The notes under the pieces were generated by a model, which did not search any database, was not told the DNA's origin, and saw nothing but the letters and a program-made list of their open reading frames with translations. From Photobacterium salinisoli (GTDB taxonomy: Bacteria > Pseudomonadota > Gammaproteobacteria > Enterobacterales > Vibrionaceae), in the NCBI RefSeq assembly GCF_003614885.1, contig NZ_QZMS01000011.1, positions 496,001 through 560,000 on the forward strand: a DNA stretch of 64,000 nucleotides. The letters run 5' to 3'. Shown in pieces: positions 1-9,316 of this stretch (its first letter is position 1; every line of letters begins with the position of its first letter). The translations under genes were made by a program, and so were the position numbers.

Positions 1-1085
1 AGCGAGCCGCTGCCTGATAGCTGTATGTTGCTGATATTGGTGATATCCAATACCGAGATATCGTCCTGGTTGCCGAGAAACAGCTTATTATCCTGTACGT
101 TACAGTACAGATTCTGGAACCCGGACAGCTGATCGTGCACCAGTGTCATAGGCGTGGTTGTTGTATCATAGATTCTCAGTTTATCCGCTGTAGAGCGGGC
201 ACCGAAAAACGCGTACTTGCCATCCCAGCAGGAGGCATAGTATTTCTCCGGCAGGGAGCTGACCGTTTTTTCCAGCGTCGGGGTTTCCGGATCATCCAGG
301 TTCAGAATAGAAAAGCCCGCTGTGGTTTCCATGCTCGACAGGAACATCTTATTCCCCACCACAAATACCGGACCGACATTGAATCCACCCAGTTGCGAGG
401 TCGGGATGGTTTTCACTATTGAAGGATTATTGACGTTACTGGTGTCGACTATGGTTAAGCCGGCATTACCACGGGCCACATACAGATAAGGCGCCTGCCA
501 GAACAACTGCCAGGACACGTTATTATAATCACCGAAGTTGACGCCCGAAATGGGCAGCTTGGAAACCTGAATGGGATTATTGACATCAGACCAATCCCAG
601 ATTTCAATCCCTTTCCCGGTCTGGATGGCAATCAGATTCCCTTCGCTCAGACCAAAAGAATGCGGCTCGCGAAATTCCGCGGTACGCAGTCCGTTGCCGG
701 TGCGGTACTGATTAGTGGCATCGGGTTCATAGACCATCTTGACCAGTGACAGATTAGTCGGGTCTGAGGCGTCCAGCGCTATCCAGCCGCCGGGACCACC
801 ACCACTGTCAGGGGCGAAAATACCCACCATGTACCCATTGAGCATGGTCATGACATTCACGCCATAGTGTTTACTGCCGGGGTAATCCGGTGGCAGAAAT
901 CCAGTGGTGTCATCAACCAGAGGGTAAGATACCTGAGTGTACGCTTCGCCTGAACTGTAATTAAGATTGCCCAGTCCGGGGCCCTGTGCCGCCATTACTG
1001 ACGCACTGAGTCCGAGCGAGGCAAGCATGCCCAGCACAGGTCGTATGCCGGGGTAGCGGTTAAATCGCTTCCGTATTGCAGCCAT
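1..1085 (-). CDS. Secreted LVIVD-type beta-propeller protein (3' end outside window)
   Basis: An open frame reads from ATG at 1085 (GGAGAT ribosome site just upstream) off the left edge, about 361 codons. Residues 1-32 look like a signal peptide: a basic start, a hydrophobic core, and a cleavage site after Val-Met-Ala. The rest repeats units of the form 'DxSNxxNPxxVxxxP...YLYVA...GLxIxD' (for example LTIVDTSNVNNP and ISVLDITNISNI), typical of LVIVD/beta-propeller repeats in exported proteins. No catalytic motif is visible. The gene starts about 200 bp beyond the end of the polyol operon, with a terminator between, so it is probably transcribed separately. Its function is unknown. Confidence 0.75.
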   Translation of the reverse strand, partial: MAAIRKRFNRYPGIRPVLGMLASLGLSASVMAAQGPGLGNLNYSSGEAYTQVSYPLVDDTTGFLPPDYPGSKHYGVNVMTMLNGYMVGIFAPDSGGGPGGWIALDASDPTNLSLVKMVYEPDATNQYRTGNGLRTAEFREPHSFGLSEGNLIAIQTGKGIEIWDWSDVNNPIQVSKLPISGVNFGDYNNVSWQLFWQAPYLYVARGNAGLTIVDTSNVNNPSIVKTIPTSQLGGFNVGPVFVVGNKMFLSSMETTAGFSILNLDDPETPTLEKTVSSLPEKYYASCWDGKYAFFGARSTADKLRIYDTTTTPMTLVHDQLSGFQNLYCNVQDNKLFLGNQDDISVLDITNISNIQLSGSGS

Positions 1086-1224
1086 GAATGATCTCCATGA
1101 TTTATTGTATCACTAGCGCAGAATTGAACTGCCCGGGGCCTGTAACTGCACCGCCCCTCAACCTCGGATAGTGAGTAGGGTTGATTTATCGTGATTACTG
1201 CAAAACTTCGCCAACTGAGTCGCG

Positions 1225-1259
1225 GCAGGAAGCCGCTTATTATTCAGGCGGCTTCCTGC
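1225..1259 (-). terminator. Terminator after the polyol operon
   Basis: A perfect 12-bp inverted repeat (GCAGGAAGCCGC at 1225-1236 and its complement at 1248-1259) with an 11-nt loop lies 26 bp beyond the mmsA-like stop codon. The tail is not strongly U-rich, so termination may be partly factor-dependent or the hairpin may serve as a 3' stabiliser. Confidence 0.55.
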
Positions 1260-1284
1260 ATCGGGAAGCCGCTCGTTTGAAGTG

Positions 1285-2781
1285 TTATTTCATGGTCGGC
1301 ATGACAAAGTCAGCCTGTTGCTGCTGGTTTTTCGGCCAGCGGGTAGTGATGGTTTTCATGCGGGTAAAGAAACGCACTCCATCGCTGCCGTGCATGTGCA
1401 GCGGCCCGAACAGAGAACGTTTCCAGCCACCAAAGGAATGAAACGCCATAGGCACAGGAATAGGTACATTCACTCCGACCATTCCGACTTCCACTTTGTC
1501 GCTGAACCGGCGTGCGGCTTCACCGTCGGCAGTGAAAATCGCCGTACCGTTACCGAATTCGTGTTGATTGATCAGCGTCAGGGCTTCATCCAGCGATTGG
1601 GCGCGCAGCAGGGACAGAACTGGCCCGAAGATTTCTTCGCGGTAAATCGTCATCTCAGGGGTGACGTGATCAAACAAAGTACCGCCAACGTAATAGCCGC
1701 TTTCAAAGCCGGGGACCTGATAATCGCGGCCATCCACCAGCAAAGTGGCCCCTTCTGCTTCACCGGCGTCGATGTAGCTGCTGACGCGCTTCATGTGATC
1801 GTCTGTGATCAGCGGCCCCATTTCATTCTCAACCGACTGGCCGTAACCCGGTCCGACACGTAACTCACGAATGCGGGCGGTGAGTTTTTCTGCCAGCTTA
1901 TCGGCCACCTCGTCACCAATGGCGACCGCGACGGAAATTGCCATACAGCGTTCACCGGCCGCACCAAAGGCAGCACCCATCAGGGCATTGACCGCCTGAT
2001 CCAAGTCCGCATCCGGCATCACCACCATATGGTTTTTCGCGCCGCCCAGTGCCTGCACCCGCTTGCCGTGTGCCGAGCCCTGCGAATAGATATACTCCGC
2101 AATCGGTGTCGAGCCGACAAAACTGACCGCTTTGACTCTGGGATCGCTCAGCAGCACATCCACCGATTCCTTATCCCCCTGCACGACATTGAACACCCCT
2201 TGCGGCAAACCGGCCTGGGTCAGCAATTCTGCCAGTCTCAGTGCTGCCGACGGGTTTTTCTCTGACGGTTTCAGAATAAAGGTATTCCCGGTGGCCAGTG
2301 CTATCGGAAACATCCACATCGGCACCATAGCCGGGAAATTAAAGGGGGTGATACCCGCGCAAACGCCCAGCGGCATCAGCATGGAATGCGAATCCACGTC
2401 TGTACCCACATTGCGGCTGTGTTCGCCTTTTTGCAGGTGCGGAATACCGCAGGCAAATTCGACCACTTCCAGTCCGCGGGTTAATTCGCCTAATGCGTCA
2501 CTGTGTACTTTCCCGTGTTCGCGGCTGATCAGTGTCGCCAGCTCGTCCATATTCTGTTCCAGCAAGGCTTTGAAGCGAAACAAAATACGGGAGCGATTCA
2601 GCGGTGTCATCTGCGCCCAGGCCGGCCAGGCCGCTTCCGCGCAGGCAATGGCCTGCTCAGTATCAGCCACACTGGACAAGCCAACCTGATCGATCACTTT
2701 ACCGGTGGCCGGATCCGTCACCGGCAGATTGCGACCTGAGGTCACTGGCACTATTTCACTGTTGATGTAATTTCCAATCAT
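1285..2781 (-). CDS. mmsA: CoA-acylating aldehyde dehydrogenase, methylmalonate-semialdehyde dehydrogenase family
   Basis: About 498 residues, the normal length for MmsA/IolA, which oxidises malonate or methylmalonate semialdehyde to an acyl-CoA with NAD. Recognisable parts are ITPFNFPAMVPMWMFPIA, the nucleotide-binding region with FVGSTP, the catalytic-Cys motif GAAGERCMAIS and the C-terminal EIFGPVL. Possible starts are ATG at 2793 (overlapping the upstream adh stop), 2784 or 2781. I prefer 2781 because GGAG lies 6 nt before it. It is the last gene of the operon and overlaps or abuts the Fe-ADH. The family is clear, but the in vivo substrate is not: here it probably disposes of an aldehyde released by the aldolase. 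Confidence 0.88.
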   Translation of the reverse strand: MIGNYINSEIVPVTSGRNLPVTDPATGKVIDQVGLSSVADTEQAIACAEAAWPAWAQMTPLNRSRILFRFKALLEQNMDELATLISREHGKVHSDALGELTRGLEVVEFACGIPHLQKGEHSRNVGTDVDSHSMLMPLGVCAGITPFNFPAMVPMWMFPIALATGNTFILKPSEKNPSAALRLAELLTQAGLPQGVFNVVQGDKESVDVLLSDPRVKAVSFVGSTPIAEYIYSQGSAHGKRVQALGGAKNHMVVMPDADLDQAVNALMGAAFGAAGERCMAISVAVAIGDEVADKLAEKLTARIRELRVGPGYGQSVENEMGPLITDDHMKRVSSYIDAGEAEGATLLVDGRDYQVPGFESGYYVGGTLFDHVTPEMTIYREEIFGPVLSLLRAQSLDEALTLINQHEFGNGTAIFTADGEAARRFSDKVEVGMVGVNVPIPVPMAFHSFGGWKRSLFGPLHMHGSDGVRFFTRMKTITTRWPKNQQQQADFVMPTMK

Positions 2782-2783
2782 CA

Positions 2784-3944
2784 TTAACTCCATACTTTTT
2801 TATACAGTTCAATCACTTCATTCTTGCTCGGAATGCGCGGATTATTGTTCGGTGAACCCGATGCCAGTGCCTGATCTGCCATGATGTCCAGCAGCTCATG
2901 ATACCTGTGCTGATCAATCCCGAAATCCGACATGGCCGGCACCTGCAGATCAGCGTTGAGCTGGGTCAGCTCAGACATCAGACGCTGCACGGCTTCTTCA
3001 TCACTGACGATGTCATCAGCCAGCCCCATCGCGCGGGCGCAGTCGGCATAACGTGTCAGACTGGCCGGAATGGAAAACTCGGTAATCGCGGGTAATAACA
3101 TGGCATTGCTCATGCCATGAGGCACATGGAAATGAGCGCCGATCGGACGGCTCATGCCGTGCACCAATGCGACAGACGCGTTGGAGAAGGCAATACCGGC
3201 CAGCGTGGCCCCCAGCATCAGCTTTTCTTTCGCCTCATGATTGCCCGGTGTATTCACCGCTTCGCGAAGATTCGGCGCAATCAAACGCATGGCGGACAGC
3301 GCCTGCTGATCGGAAAACACCCCGGCTTTGGCGCTGACATAGGCTTCAATGGCATGCGTCAGCGCATCAATGCCAGTATCGGCGGCGATACGGGCCGGAA
3401 CTGACAGAGTCAGCTCAAAATCAATGATCGCTGCTCTGGGAATTAACCCCGGCCCCATACACAGCATCTTTTCGTCTGTGTCCTGATCGGTAATGATGGT
3501 GACCCGAGTCACCTCTGATCCCGTGCCTGCCGTGGTCGGAATAGCAATCACGGGTAAGATGGCCTCTGTCACCACATGGGGCACTTTATAGTCACGCATC
3601 TGACCGCCGTGCTGTGCCAGCAGGCCAATGGCTTTCGCGCTGTCGATAGCACTCCCCCCACCCAGTGCAATAAGGCAGTCAAACTGACCGGTCACCACCT
3701 GATCAACCGCCGGCAGGATAGACGCCTCTGTCGGCTCCGGCTCGGTATCCAGAAAGACGCCGCACTCCAACCCTACCGCCGCCAGCGCAATTTCAACCCG
3801 GCGAACATAACCCAGCTCAGACATCACTCTGTCGCTGATAATCAATGGCTGACGGCAGGACAGCAATGTCAGCATGTCTGCCACTTTATCCAGAGCGCCT
3901 GCGCCGATTTCCATCAGTCCGGGCATTACGATTCGTTGTGTCAT
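2784..3944 (-). CDS. Iron-containing alcohol dehydrogenase (group III)
   Basis: About 386 residues from ATG 3944 (AAAGGACG site). An in-frame upstream extension to 4022 is hydrophobic and lacks a site, so it is not used. The protein carries the NAD-binding GGGSAID segment, the TTAGTGSE motif and the DALTHAIEAYVS / HGMSRPIGAHFHVPHG metal-binding His cluster of Fe-ADHs (FucO/EutG group). It probably interconverts an alcohol and an aldehyde or ketone arising in this pathway. A gap of 201 bp separates it from the kinase upstream, with hairpins in between. It abuts mmsA downstream, which suggests a paired alcohol/aldehyde oxidation step. Confidence 0.88.
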   Translation of the reverse strand: MTQRIVMPGLMEIGAGALDKVADMLTLLSCRQPLIISDRVMSELGYVRRVEIALAAVGLECGVFLDTEPEPTEASILPAVDQVVTGQFDCLIALGGGSAIDSAKAIGLLAQHGGQMRDYKVPHVVTEAILPVIAIPTTAGTGSEVTRVTIITDQDTDEKMLCMGPGLIPRAAIIDFELTLSVPARIAADTGIDALTHAIEAYVSAKAGVFSDQQALSAMRLIAPNLREAVNTPGNHEAKEKLMLGATLAGIAFSNASVALVHGMSRPIGAHFHVPHGMSNAMLLPAITEFSIPASLTRYADCARAMGLADDIVSDEEAVQRLMSELTQLNADLQVPAMSDFGIDQHRYHELLDIMADQALASGSPNNNPRIPSKNEVIELYKKVWS

Positions 3945-4051
3945 CCCTTTCGTCCTTTCAACCTTGTATTCATCTAGATAATATAGAGCACATAAGAATA
4001 AAAATGAGACAAAAAATATCAAAATAAATCAATTTTGAGAGACTGAGCAAA

Positions 4052-4104
4052 GCCGGAGAATTTCAGGATCGGCAAAGCCGTTCCGGCAGGGCAACGACCG
4101 GAAC
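4052..4104 (-). other. Intercistronic hairpins between kinase and Fe-ADH
   Basis: Overlapping inverted repeats (GCCGGA/TCCGGC at 4052-4057/4082-4087 and GTTCCGG/CCGGAAC at 4080-4086/4098-4104) occupy the only sizeable gap within the enzyme part of the operon. There is no U-tract, so mRNA processing or attenuation is more likely than full termination. Confidence 0.35.
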
Positions 4105-4145
4105 AGCATTGTTAACTGTTTGATAATAAATGGATTATATGAGAA

Positions 4146-5642
4146 TTAAGTCGTCAGTCCTTTCAAGGCTTTCGACACAGCCAGGTAACGCTGGTATCGC
4201 TGATGAAGAATGGCTTGCTGCCGCGGCCTGGGAGTAAGGGGAATATTGAGCTTGGCCATGGCAGTGACCGCCTGCTGCAATGTCGCAAAACAGCCTGCCC
4301 CTGTGGCAGCTGCCATGGCCGCGCCTCTGGCCCCGGCTTCGGTGCAGTCGGAGGTCTGAATCGCGACATCCAGCACATCGGCAAACAGCTGGCTCCAGAC
4401 CGGACTTTTGGCCGCCCCGCCGCTGAGAACCGCAGAGTCGATATGCTGACCGGCCCGCCTGAGCTGGCCGACATGTTCTAAGTGACCAAATACAATGCCT
4501 TCATAAACGGCATAGAGTAAATCCGATTTTTTATGCCACCCGGCCAGTCCGAAAAAATTCCCCTGCACCGGCTGATTGTCACAACCGCCGTAGAGATACG
4601 GGTGAAACAGCGGAAGATCATCACTGATCACCGTCTCGGCGACCAGAGTATTGAGTTGCTGAAAAAAATCGACACTGTCCGTTTTAGCTTGCAGTTTCTC
4701 TTGGTTAAAAAATTCACAGATGAACCATTCAAGGTTCGAGGCCGAGGTTGCACTCGACTCCACTGCCAGATAACGCTGGCCGGGAAAAAGGCAGGCCATA
4801 AAGACATCCCTGCCCGGCAGCGTGTCCGATACAACCTGATTGATGCTCCAGGAACCGGCGATCACAGAGGCGGCCTGACTTTGCCAGACCCCTGAGCCAA
4901 TGGCGCAGGCGACGATATCAAAACAACCACTGACCACAGGCGTGCCTTCAGCCAGTCCGGTTAAGGCCGCCGCTTCAGTGCTGACCCGGCCCATAACATC
5001 CTGACATTCCTTAATATCGGGGATCGCCTGCTGCATCTCTGGGATATTTAATGCGGTGAGTAACACAGCCGAAGCGTCCCCGGCTGAAAAATCATATAAC
5101 CCAGAGGCACTGAGATCCCCGTATTCAGTGGCGATGTCGCCGGTGAGGCAGAAATTCAGGTAGTCCTTACAAAACAGAACACTCCCGATACTCTGGTAGG
5201 TATCCGGGTGATACTGTTTGAGCCAGCAAAGCAGTGTGGCCGATTGTGCCGGCCAGACACCCTGACGGTTCAGCTCCTGGATCAAATCATAGTCGGGCTG
5301 ATTTTTTATCGTCTGCACCAGATCATTCGCGCGGCAATCGAGCGATTTGATCGCCAGTAAAGGCATAGTGTCGTGATCCAGCAGGTAAAGGCCGTTGCCA
5401 TGACCGCTGCAACCGACTGCCACTACCTGCTCGGGCTTCACAGCCCATTCTTCCAGTAAGCGGCGTATCAGGGTCGCGCACTGCGTCCAGAGCGCTGCCA
5501 TATCGCACTGAGCAAAACCCGGTGCAGGAAAATACGTCGCCACTTTATCACCCAGCGCACCGATCTCCCGGCCCTGTAAATCAAAAATCGCCGCTTTTAT
5601 TCCCGTGTTTCCGCAGTCTATGCCCAGTACGTATGGTGTCAT
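4146..5642 (-). CDS. FGGY-family carbohydrate/polyol kinase
   Basis: 498 residues; ATG 5642 follows GGAAGCGAG. The N-terminal ATPase motif LGIDCGNTGIKAAIFD and the C-terminal GGAAKSPVWSQLFADVL with AGARGAAMAA are FGGY hallmarks. From memory the sequence resembles L-xylulose kinase LyxK and erythritol kinase (QPGW/APGF-type segment, SATSASNLEWF) more than XylB, of which a separate clear copy lies at 24126. It would phosphorylate the imported polyol or ketose with ATP in the cytoplasm. Together with the downstream-acting GlpD-like dehydrogenase and the SorC-type regulator this recalls the EryA-EryB-EryD erythritol set. The exact substrate cannot be read from sequence. Confidence 0.85.
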   Translation of the reverse strand: MTPYVLGIDCGNTGIKAAIFDLQGREIGALGDKVATYFPAPGFAQCDMAALWTQCATLIRRLLEEWAVKPEQVVAVGCSGHGNGLYLLDHDTMPLLAIKSLDCRANDLVQTIKNQPDYDLIQELNRQGVWPAQSATLLCWLKQYHPDTYQSIGSVLFCKDYLNFCLTGDIATEYGDLSASGLYDFSAGDASAVLLTALNIPEMQQAIPDIKECQDVMGRVSTEAAALTGLAEGTPVVSGCFDIVACAIGSGVWQSQAASVIAGSWSINQVVSDTLPGRDVFMACLFPGQRYLAVESSATSASNLEWFICEFFNQEKLQAKTDSVDFFQQLNTLVAETVISDDLPLFHPYLYGGCDNQPVQGNFFGLAGWHKKSDLLYAVYEGIVFGHLEHVGQLRRAGQHIDSAVLSGGAAKSPVWSQLFADVLDVAIQTSDCTEAGARGAAMAAATGAGCFATLQQAVTAMAKLNIPLTPRPRQQAILHQRYQRYLAVSKALKGLTT

Positions 5643-5675
5643 TGCTCGCTTCCTTTTCTTGCTGACAGTGAGAAA

Positions 5676-6515
5676 TTACTGCTGATAAATGGCCAGTGCA
5701 TCGGACACGCTGGCGTTATTGTGGATCATCGCCATAAATGCCTGCACGATACGGCTCGGGTTCGGGTGCTGGTAAATATTCCGGCCATACACCATGCCTA
5801 ATGCGCCCTGATCCAGCAGCTGACGCGCCTTGCTGAAGACCACTTCCACGTCTTCTTTACCACCGCCACGAACCAGCACAGGACAACGTGCCGCTTCGAC
5901 CACACGGTGGAATTCCGACGCCTCCGCCGTTGGGTCGGCTTTGATAATGTCGGCACCCAATTCACGTGCCAGACGCACCAGGGTCACTATCTTTTCAGCA
6001 TCACCGTCTACCGCATAGGCTTTACCCGAACTGGCCGGCTGCATCACGAGCGGCTCAATCATCAGTGGCATGCCGTACTTGTCGCAGTCGTTTTTCACCT
6101 TGCTGATATTGACCACACACTGGCGGAACAGATCCGGTTCATCAGGCAGCATAAACAGATTGACGACGACGCAAGCGGCGTCCATTTGCAGCGCCTGCAG
6201 CACAGGTTCCTGATCATTTTGCATCACAGCCCACATATGACGGTGACGGATGGTGTTGTACGGATTGCCCATATCCAGACGCATCACCAGCGCCGGTTTG
6301 TCTTTGCCGTCAACGTTTTGCAGCAGGTCGCACTGACCATAGTTCATCTGAATCGCGTCAGGTTTGGCTTCCACCAGCTGACTGACTACCGAGTCCATGT
6401 TTTCCAGGCCATCGAGAAAAGACGGCTCGTTACACACTCCGTGATCCAGTGCCACATCCAGACAGCGGCCATTGTTAAACAGCCGGTTCATCCTTACTTT
6501 CTTACTGATATACAT
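5676..6515 (-). CDS. Class I aldolase, DhnA/LsrF (DeoC/FbaB) family
   Basis: About 279 residues from ATG 6515, which has a strong AGGAGG site. The frame continues upstream but only into the preceding gene, whose last 14 bp overlap. Family features are CLDVALDHG near the N-terminus, the Schiff-base Lys in ADIIKADPT, LVRGGGKEDVE, and the C-terminal MVYGRNIYQHPNP phosphate-binding signature. Members cleave ketose phosphates to DHAP plus an aldehyde, or act as the LsrF thiolase on phospho-AI-2. Here a sugar-phosphate aldolase role fits the kinase and FAD dehydrogenase on either side. Confidence 0.85.
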   Translation of the reverse strand: MYISKKVRMNRLFNNGRCLDVALDHGVCNEPSFLDGLENMDSVVSQLVEAKPDAIQMNYGQCDLLQNVDGKDKPALVMRLDMGNPYNTIRHRHMWAVMQNDQEPVLQALQMDAACVVVNLFMLPDEPDLFRQCVVNISKVKNDCDKYGMPLMIEPLVMQPASSGKAYAVDGDAEKIVTLVRLARELGADIIKADPTAEASEFHRVVEAARCPVLVRGGGKEDVEVVFSKARQLLDQGALGMVYGRNIYQHPNPSRIVQAFMAMIHNNASVSDALAIYQQ

Positions 6516-8253
6516 AGTTTCCTCCTGAAAAAGATGTGGTCCAGATTTGCTCAACCTGTTCAGCACTGACATCCAGACCATGATGTAGCGGCAACTGACG
6601 ACAACTTTCTGCCAGATCCTGTTTCGTTTGCTGTTCGTTCCAGCCCAGCGTCGCGGCCACCAGCTCGGTGACCTCAGCCAGTACCTGATTATCTATCCGC
6701 CCTTCAATCGCCACCGAGGTGCGACGCTGCAGCAGATCCAATGTGCGGCACACAGCCTCGTGTTCAATCAGATACGCCAGTTCACGCCGAGAGTAATCCG
6801 GCAGGCTGGTCAGCATCGCATCCTCACCGCCGGCGAGATAGGCCATCACCGCCAGGCTCCGAGTGCCATAACGTTGTAACAGCACTTCAGCTCTGGTTTC
6901 ACTCAGGGCGTATGTAACATGGGCCGCTTTGGTAAAGGCTTTGCGTTCAATATCTGTCTGCGGGAAATCCCTGCCGCCACCAATGGGCCGGTCGGCTGTT
7001 GAGATCCGGCGGGGGTGCACCATATCCGATAAGATCTGATCGGCCACTTCTTCCCCGAAGGCACGAAATGTCGTCCATTTACCGCCAATCAGGGAATACA
7101 GGCGAACCAGACCATCTTCCGTGCTGTCTACCCGCAATGCATGACTGCGCGGGATCTGCCCTGTGGTCGAGGTTTTCACCGACGGCAGCGGACGCACACC
7201 GCTGAACTGATACACTATGTCTTGCCGCTGAATGACCAGCGCGGGAAACACGGCTTTCAGTGAGTCGAGCATGTAGTCAATTTCCTCATCGGTACAGGTT
7301 ACGGCATCCAGATCAGCCACAGGAATATCTGTCGAACCGATCAGCACATTGCCGTAGTAGGGAAACAGAATGCAGACCCGCCCTTCCGGGTTCTCATAAA
7401 ACACCATGTGCCCGTCCAGCTCGGCCAGTAACTCAGGGTGCCGGACAATAATGTGAGAGCCTTTTGTCCCCTGCAGATAGCCCGAGGCCAGTCCCAGACG
7501 ATCGTTGGTCTGATCCACCCAGGCACCGGTGGCATTGACCAGTTTGTCCGCCGTTACCGTCACCGATTCGCCCGTCAGGGTGTCGCGCAGGGTAAAACGT
7601 TCGCCGTCTCGCTTCAGCAGTTCGGTATAGTTACAGGCAAGGCTCTCGCTTTGCTCGCCCGTGTCACCCAGCACCTCCATCGCCAGACGCTCGGGTGCAC
7701 TGATCCAGGCATCGTAGTAATCGGCGCTGCAGGTGACAGCGGGATCGAACTGTGGCCAGCGTGCCGCCGTGTCGGACTTCGAAAAGAAACGGTGCGTCGG
7801 CAGACGCTGATCGCGACGGGTAAAAAAGTCGTAGAACCACAGCCCCAGTTTAATGACCAGCGCCCCCCGGCGACTGGGCTTATCCATCAGTCCGGTGAAG
7901 TTAAACAACGCATAAAACAGCCCGGACCAGCGAGAGAAAATCGGAATAGTGGTGACTAGCGGCTGCACATAATGCGGCGCATTGACCAACAGACGGTTCC
8001 GCTCAGCCAACGATTCCCTGACCAGAGCAAACTCGCCGTTCTCCAGATACCGCAGGCCACCGTGAATCATCCGCGACAGCGCGGCGCTGGCTTTACTGCA
8101 GAAATCTTCTTTCTCCACCAGCAGGACTTTCACCCCCTGCAAGGACAATTCCCGGTACACACTGATGCCGTTGATGCCACCTCCGACTATCACTACATCG
8201 AAATGCGCATCATGGGGTAATCGTTCCCGCCTTTGTTTTCCATCGCCTGCCAT
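6502..8253 (-). CDS. FAD-dependent glycerol-3-phosphate dehydrogenase-like enzyme (polyol-phosphate dehydrogenase)
   Basis: 583 residues; ATG 8253 follows GGGGAG. The N-terminal dinucleotide fold is VIVGGGINGISVYRELSLQG, followed by the GlpD signature SRMIHGGLRYLE; SGVRPLPS and SLIGGKWTTFRAFGEEVAD lie further on. Overall similarity is to aerobic GlpD and to EryB (erythritol-4-phosphate dehydrogenase). It would oxidise the phosphorylated polyol to a keto-phosphate and pass electrons to quinone at the inner membrane. It overlaps the aldolase by 14 bp, so the two are probably translationally coupled. GlpD itself is a formal alternative, but the operon context argues for a different polyol phosphate. 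Confidence 0.85.
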   Translation of the reverse strand: MAGDGKQRRERLPHDAHFDVVIVGGGINGISVYRELSLQGVKVLLVEKEDFCSKASAALSRMIHGGLRYLENGEFALVRESLAERNRLLVNAPHYVQPLVTTIPIFSRWSGLFYALFNFTGLMDKPSRRGALVIKLGLWFYDFFTRRDQRLPTHRFFSKSDTAARWPQFDPAVTCSADYYDAWISAPERLAMEVLGDTGEQSESLACNYTELLKRDGERFTLRDTLTGESVTVTADKLVNATGAWVDQTNDRLGLASGYLQGTKGSHIIVRHPELLAELDGHMVFYENPEGRVCILFPYYGNVLIGSTDIPVADLDAVTCTDEEIDYMLDSLKAVFPALVIQRQDIVYQFSGVRPLPSVKTSTTGQIPRSHALRVDSTEDGLVRLYSLIGGKWTTFRAFGEEVADQILSDMVHPRRISTADRPIGGGRDFPQTDIERKAFTKAAHVTYALSETRAEVLLQRYGTRSLAVMAYLAGGEDAMLTSLPDYSRRELAYLIEHEAVCRTLDLLQRRTSVAIEGRIDNQVLAEVTELVAATLGWNEQQTKQDLAESCRQLPLHHGLDVSAEQVEQIWTTSFSGGNYVYQ

Positions 8254-8294
8254 ACTGCTCCCCTTATCGATTCTTATTGTGTGTGGGAATCACA

Positions 8295-9281
8295 TCAGTC
8301 TGTCTGTAACTGACTGAGCGACTGAGCCACTAGTGTGCTGATGGTATCCACATCCACAGCGGACAGGTTTACCTCTCCGGCCCGGGCATTCTCTGCCGCC
8401 TGGGTCGGATTACGTGCACCGCACAAGGCATAGGTGATTCCCGGTTGCGACAGTGTCCAGGCAATCACCAGCTGGGCGACCGAAATGCCATAGTCATTGG
8501 CCAGCGGCGCGACCGACTGGCAGAATTGCTGCACTTTCTGGCGGTTTGGCTGGGAAAACAAAGGATTCGACAAACGCTGATCGTCGCCGTCAAACGTACG
8601 CTCGGCAGAGATTTTTCCGCTCAGCAGCCCCAGCGCTAGCGAGGAATAGCTCAGGCAGGACACACCGGTTGCGCGGGTGTGAGGCAACAGGCTCTGTTCA
8701 AGATCACGCTCAATCATGTTGTACTTTTCCTGCACCGCATCAACAGTGCCAAAGCGCTGGTATTGCTTCAGGTCATCCAGGCTGATATTGCTGACGCCAA
8801 TCGCACGGATCTTGCCCTGTTGTTTTAGATCCATCAGGGTGGCCATGGTTTCTTCAATCGGTGTGGTCGGGTCCTGCCAGTGGGTGATATAGAGATCGAT
8901 ATAATCTGTTCCCAGACGACGCAGACTCTGCTCCAGTTCGAACTGAATGGCATCGCGGCCAAGATAACGGTGAACCGGTTTGCCTTCCTCATCGAAAAAA
9001 TGATTGCCTTTCTGAGTGTGCCAGACCAAACCGCATTTGGTGGCCAGCACCACTTTATCGCGCTGGCCTTTGATGGCTTTGCCGACCAGCTCTTCCGAGC
9101 GGCCCAGTCCGTACGCCGGCGCGGTATCAATCAGCGACACACCGCAAGTGATCGATTCCTGAATAGCGGCAACGGCCTCCTTTTCATTGGTGCCGCCCCA
9201 CATCCAGCCCCCCATGGCCCAGGTACCCAGGCCAATCACGGAAGCGTCAATACCTGAAAAACCTAACTGTCTTTTGTTCAT
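8295..9281 (-). CDS. Aldo/keto reductase
   Basis: About 328 residues from ATG 9281, placed 7 nt after GAGAGG. ATG 9287 and an upstream extension that overlaps the regulator gene are less likely. It carries the AKR signature LIDTAPAYGLGRSEELVGKA with the catalytic Asp and Tyr, the Lys in VLATKCG, YIDLYITHWQDP, and IGVSN. It is closest in style to the IolS/YdjG group of NADPH reductases. It could reduce an aldehyde or ketone intermediate of the pathway. It sits between the regulator and the FAD dehydrogenase with short spacing. Confidence 0.87.
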   Translation of the reverse strand: MNKRQLGFSGIDASVIGLGTWAMGGWMWGGTNEKEAVAAIQESITCGVSLIDTAPAYGLGRSEELVGKAIKGQRDKVVLATKCGLVWHTQKGNHFFDEEGKPVHRYLGRDAIQFELEQSLRRLGTDYIDLYITHWQDPTTPIEETMATLMDLKQQGKIRAIGVSNISLDDLKQYQRFGTVDAVQEKYNMIERDLEQSLLPHTRATGVSCLSYSSLALGLLSGKISAERTFDGDDQRLSNPLFSQPNRQKVQQFCQSVAPLANDYGISVAQLVIAWTLSQPGITYALCGARNPTQAAENARAGEVNLSAVDVDTISTLVAQSLSQLQTD

Positions 9282-9316
9282 GGTCATCCCTCTCAAGTTA
9301 ACAATTCTTCTGTGTT

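Noticed and set aside
1282-1863. Long plus-strand frames opposite mmsA, the aldolase (5907-6569) and the FAD dehydrogenase (7438-7959)
   Set aside because: Antisense shadows of well-supported genes, without family features or start signals.
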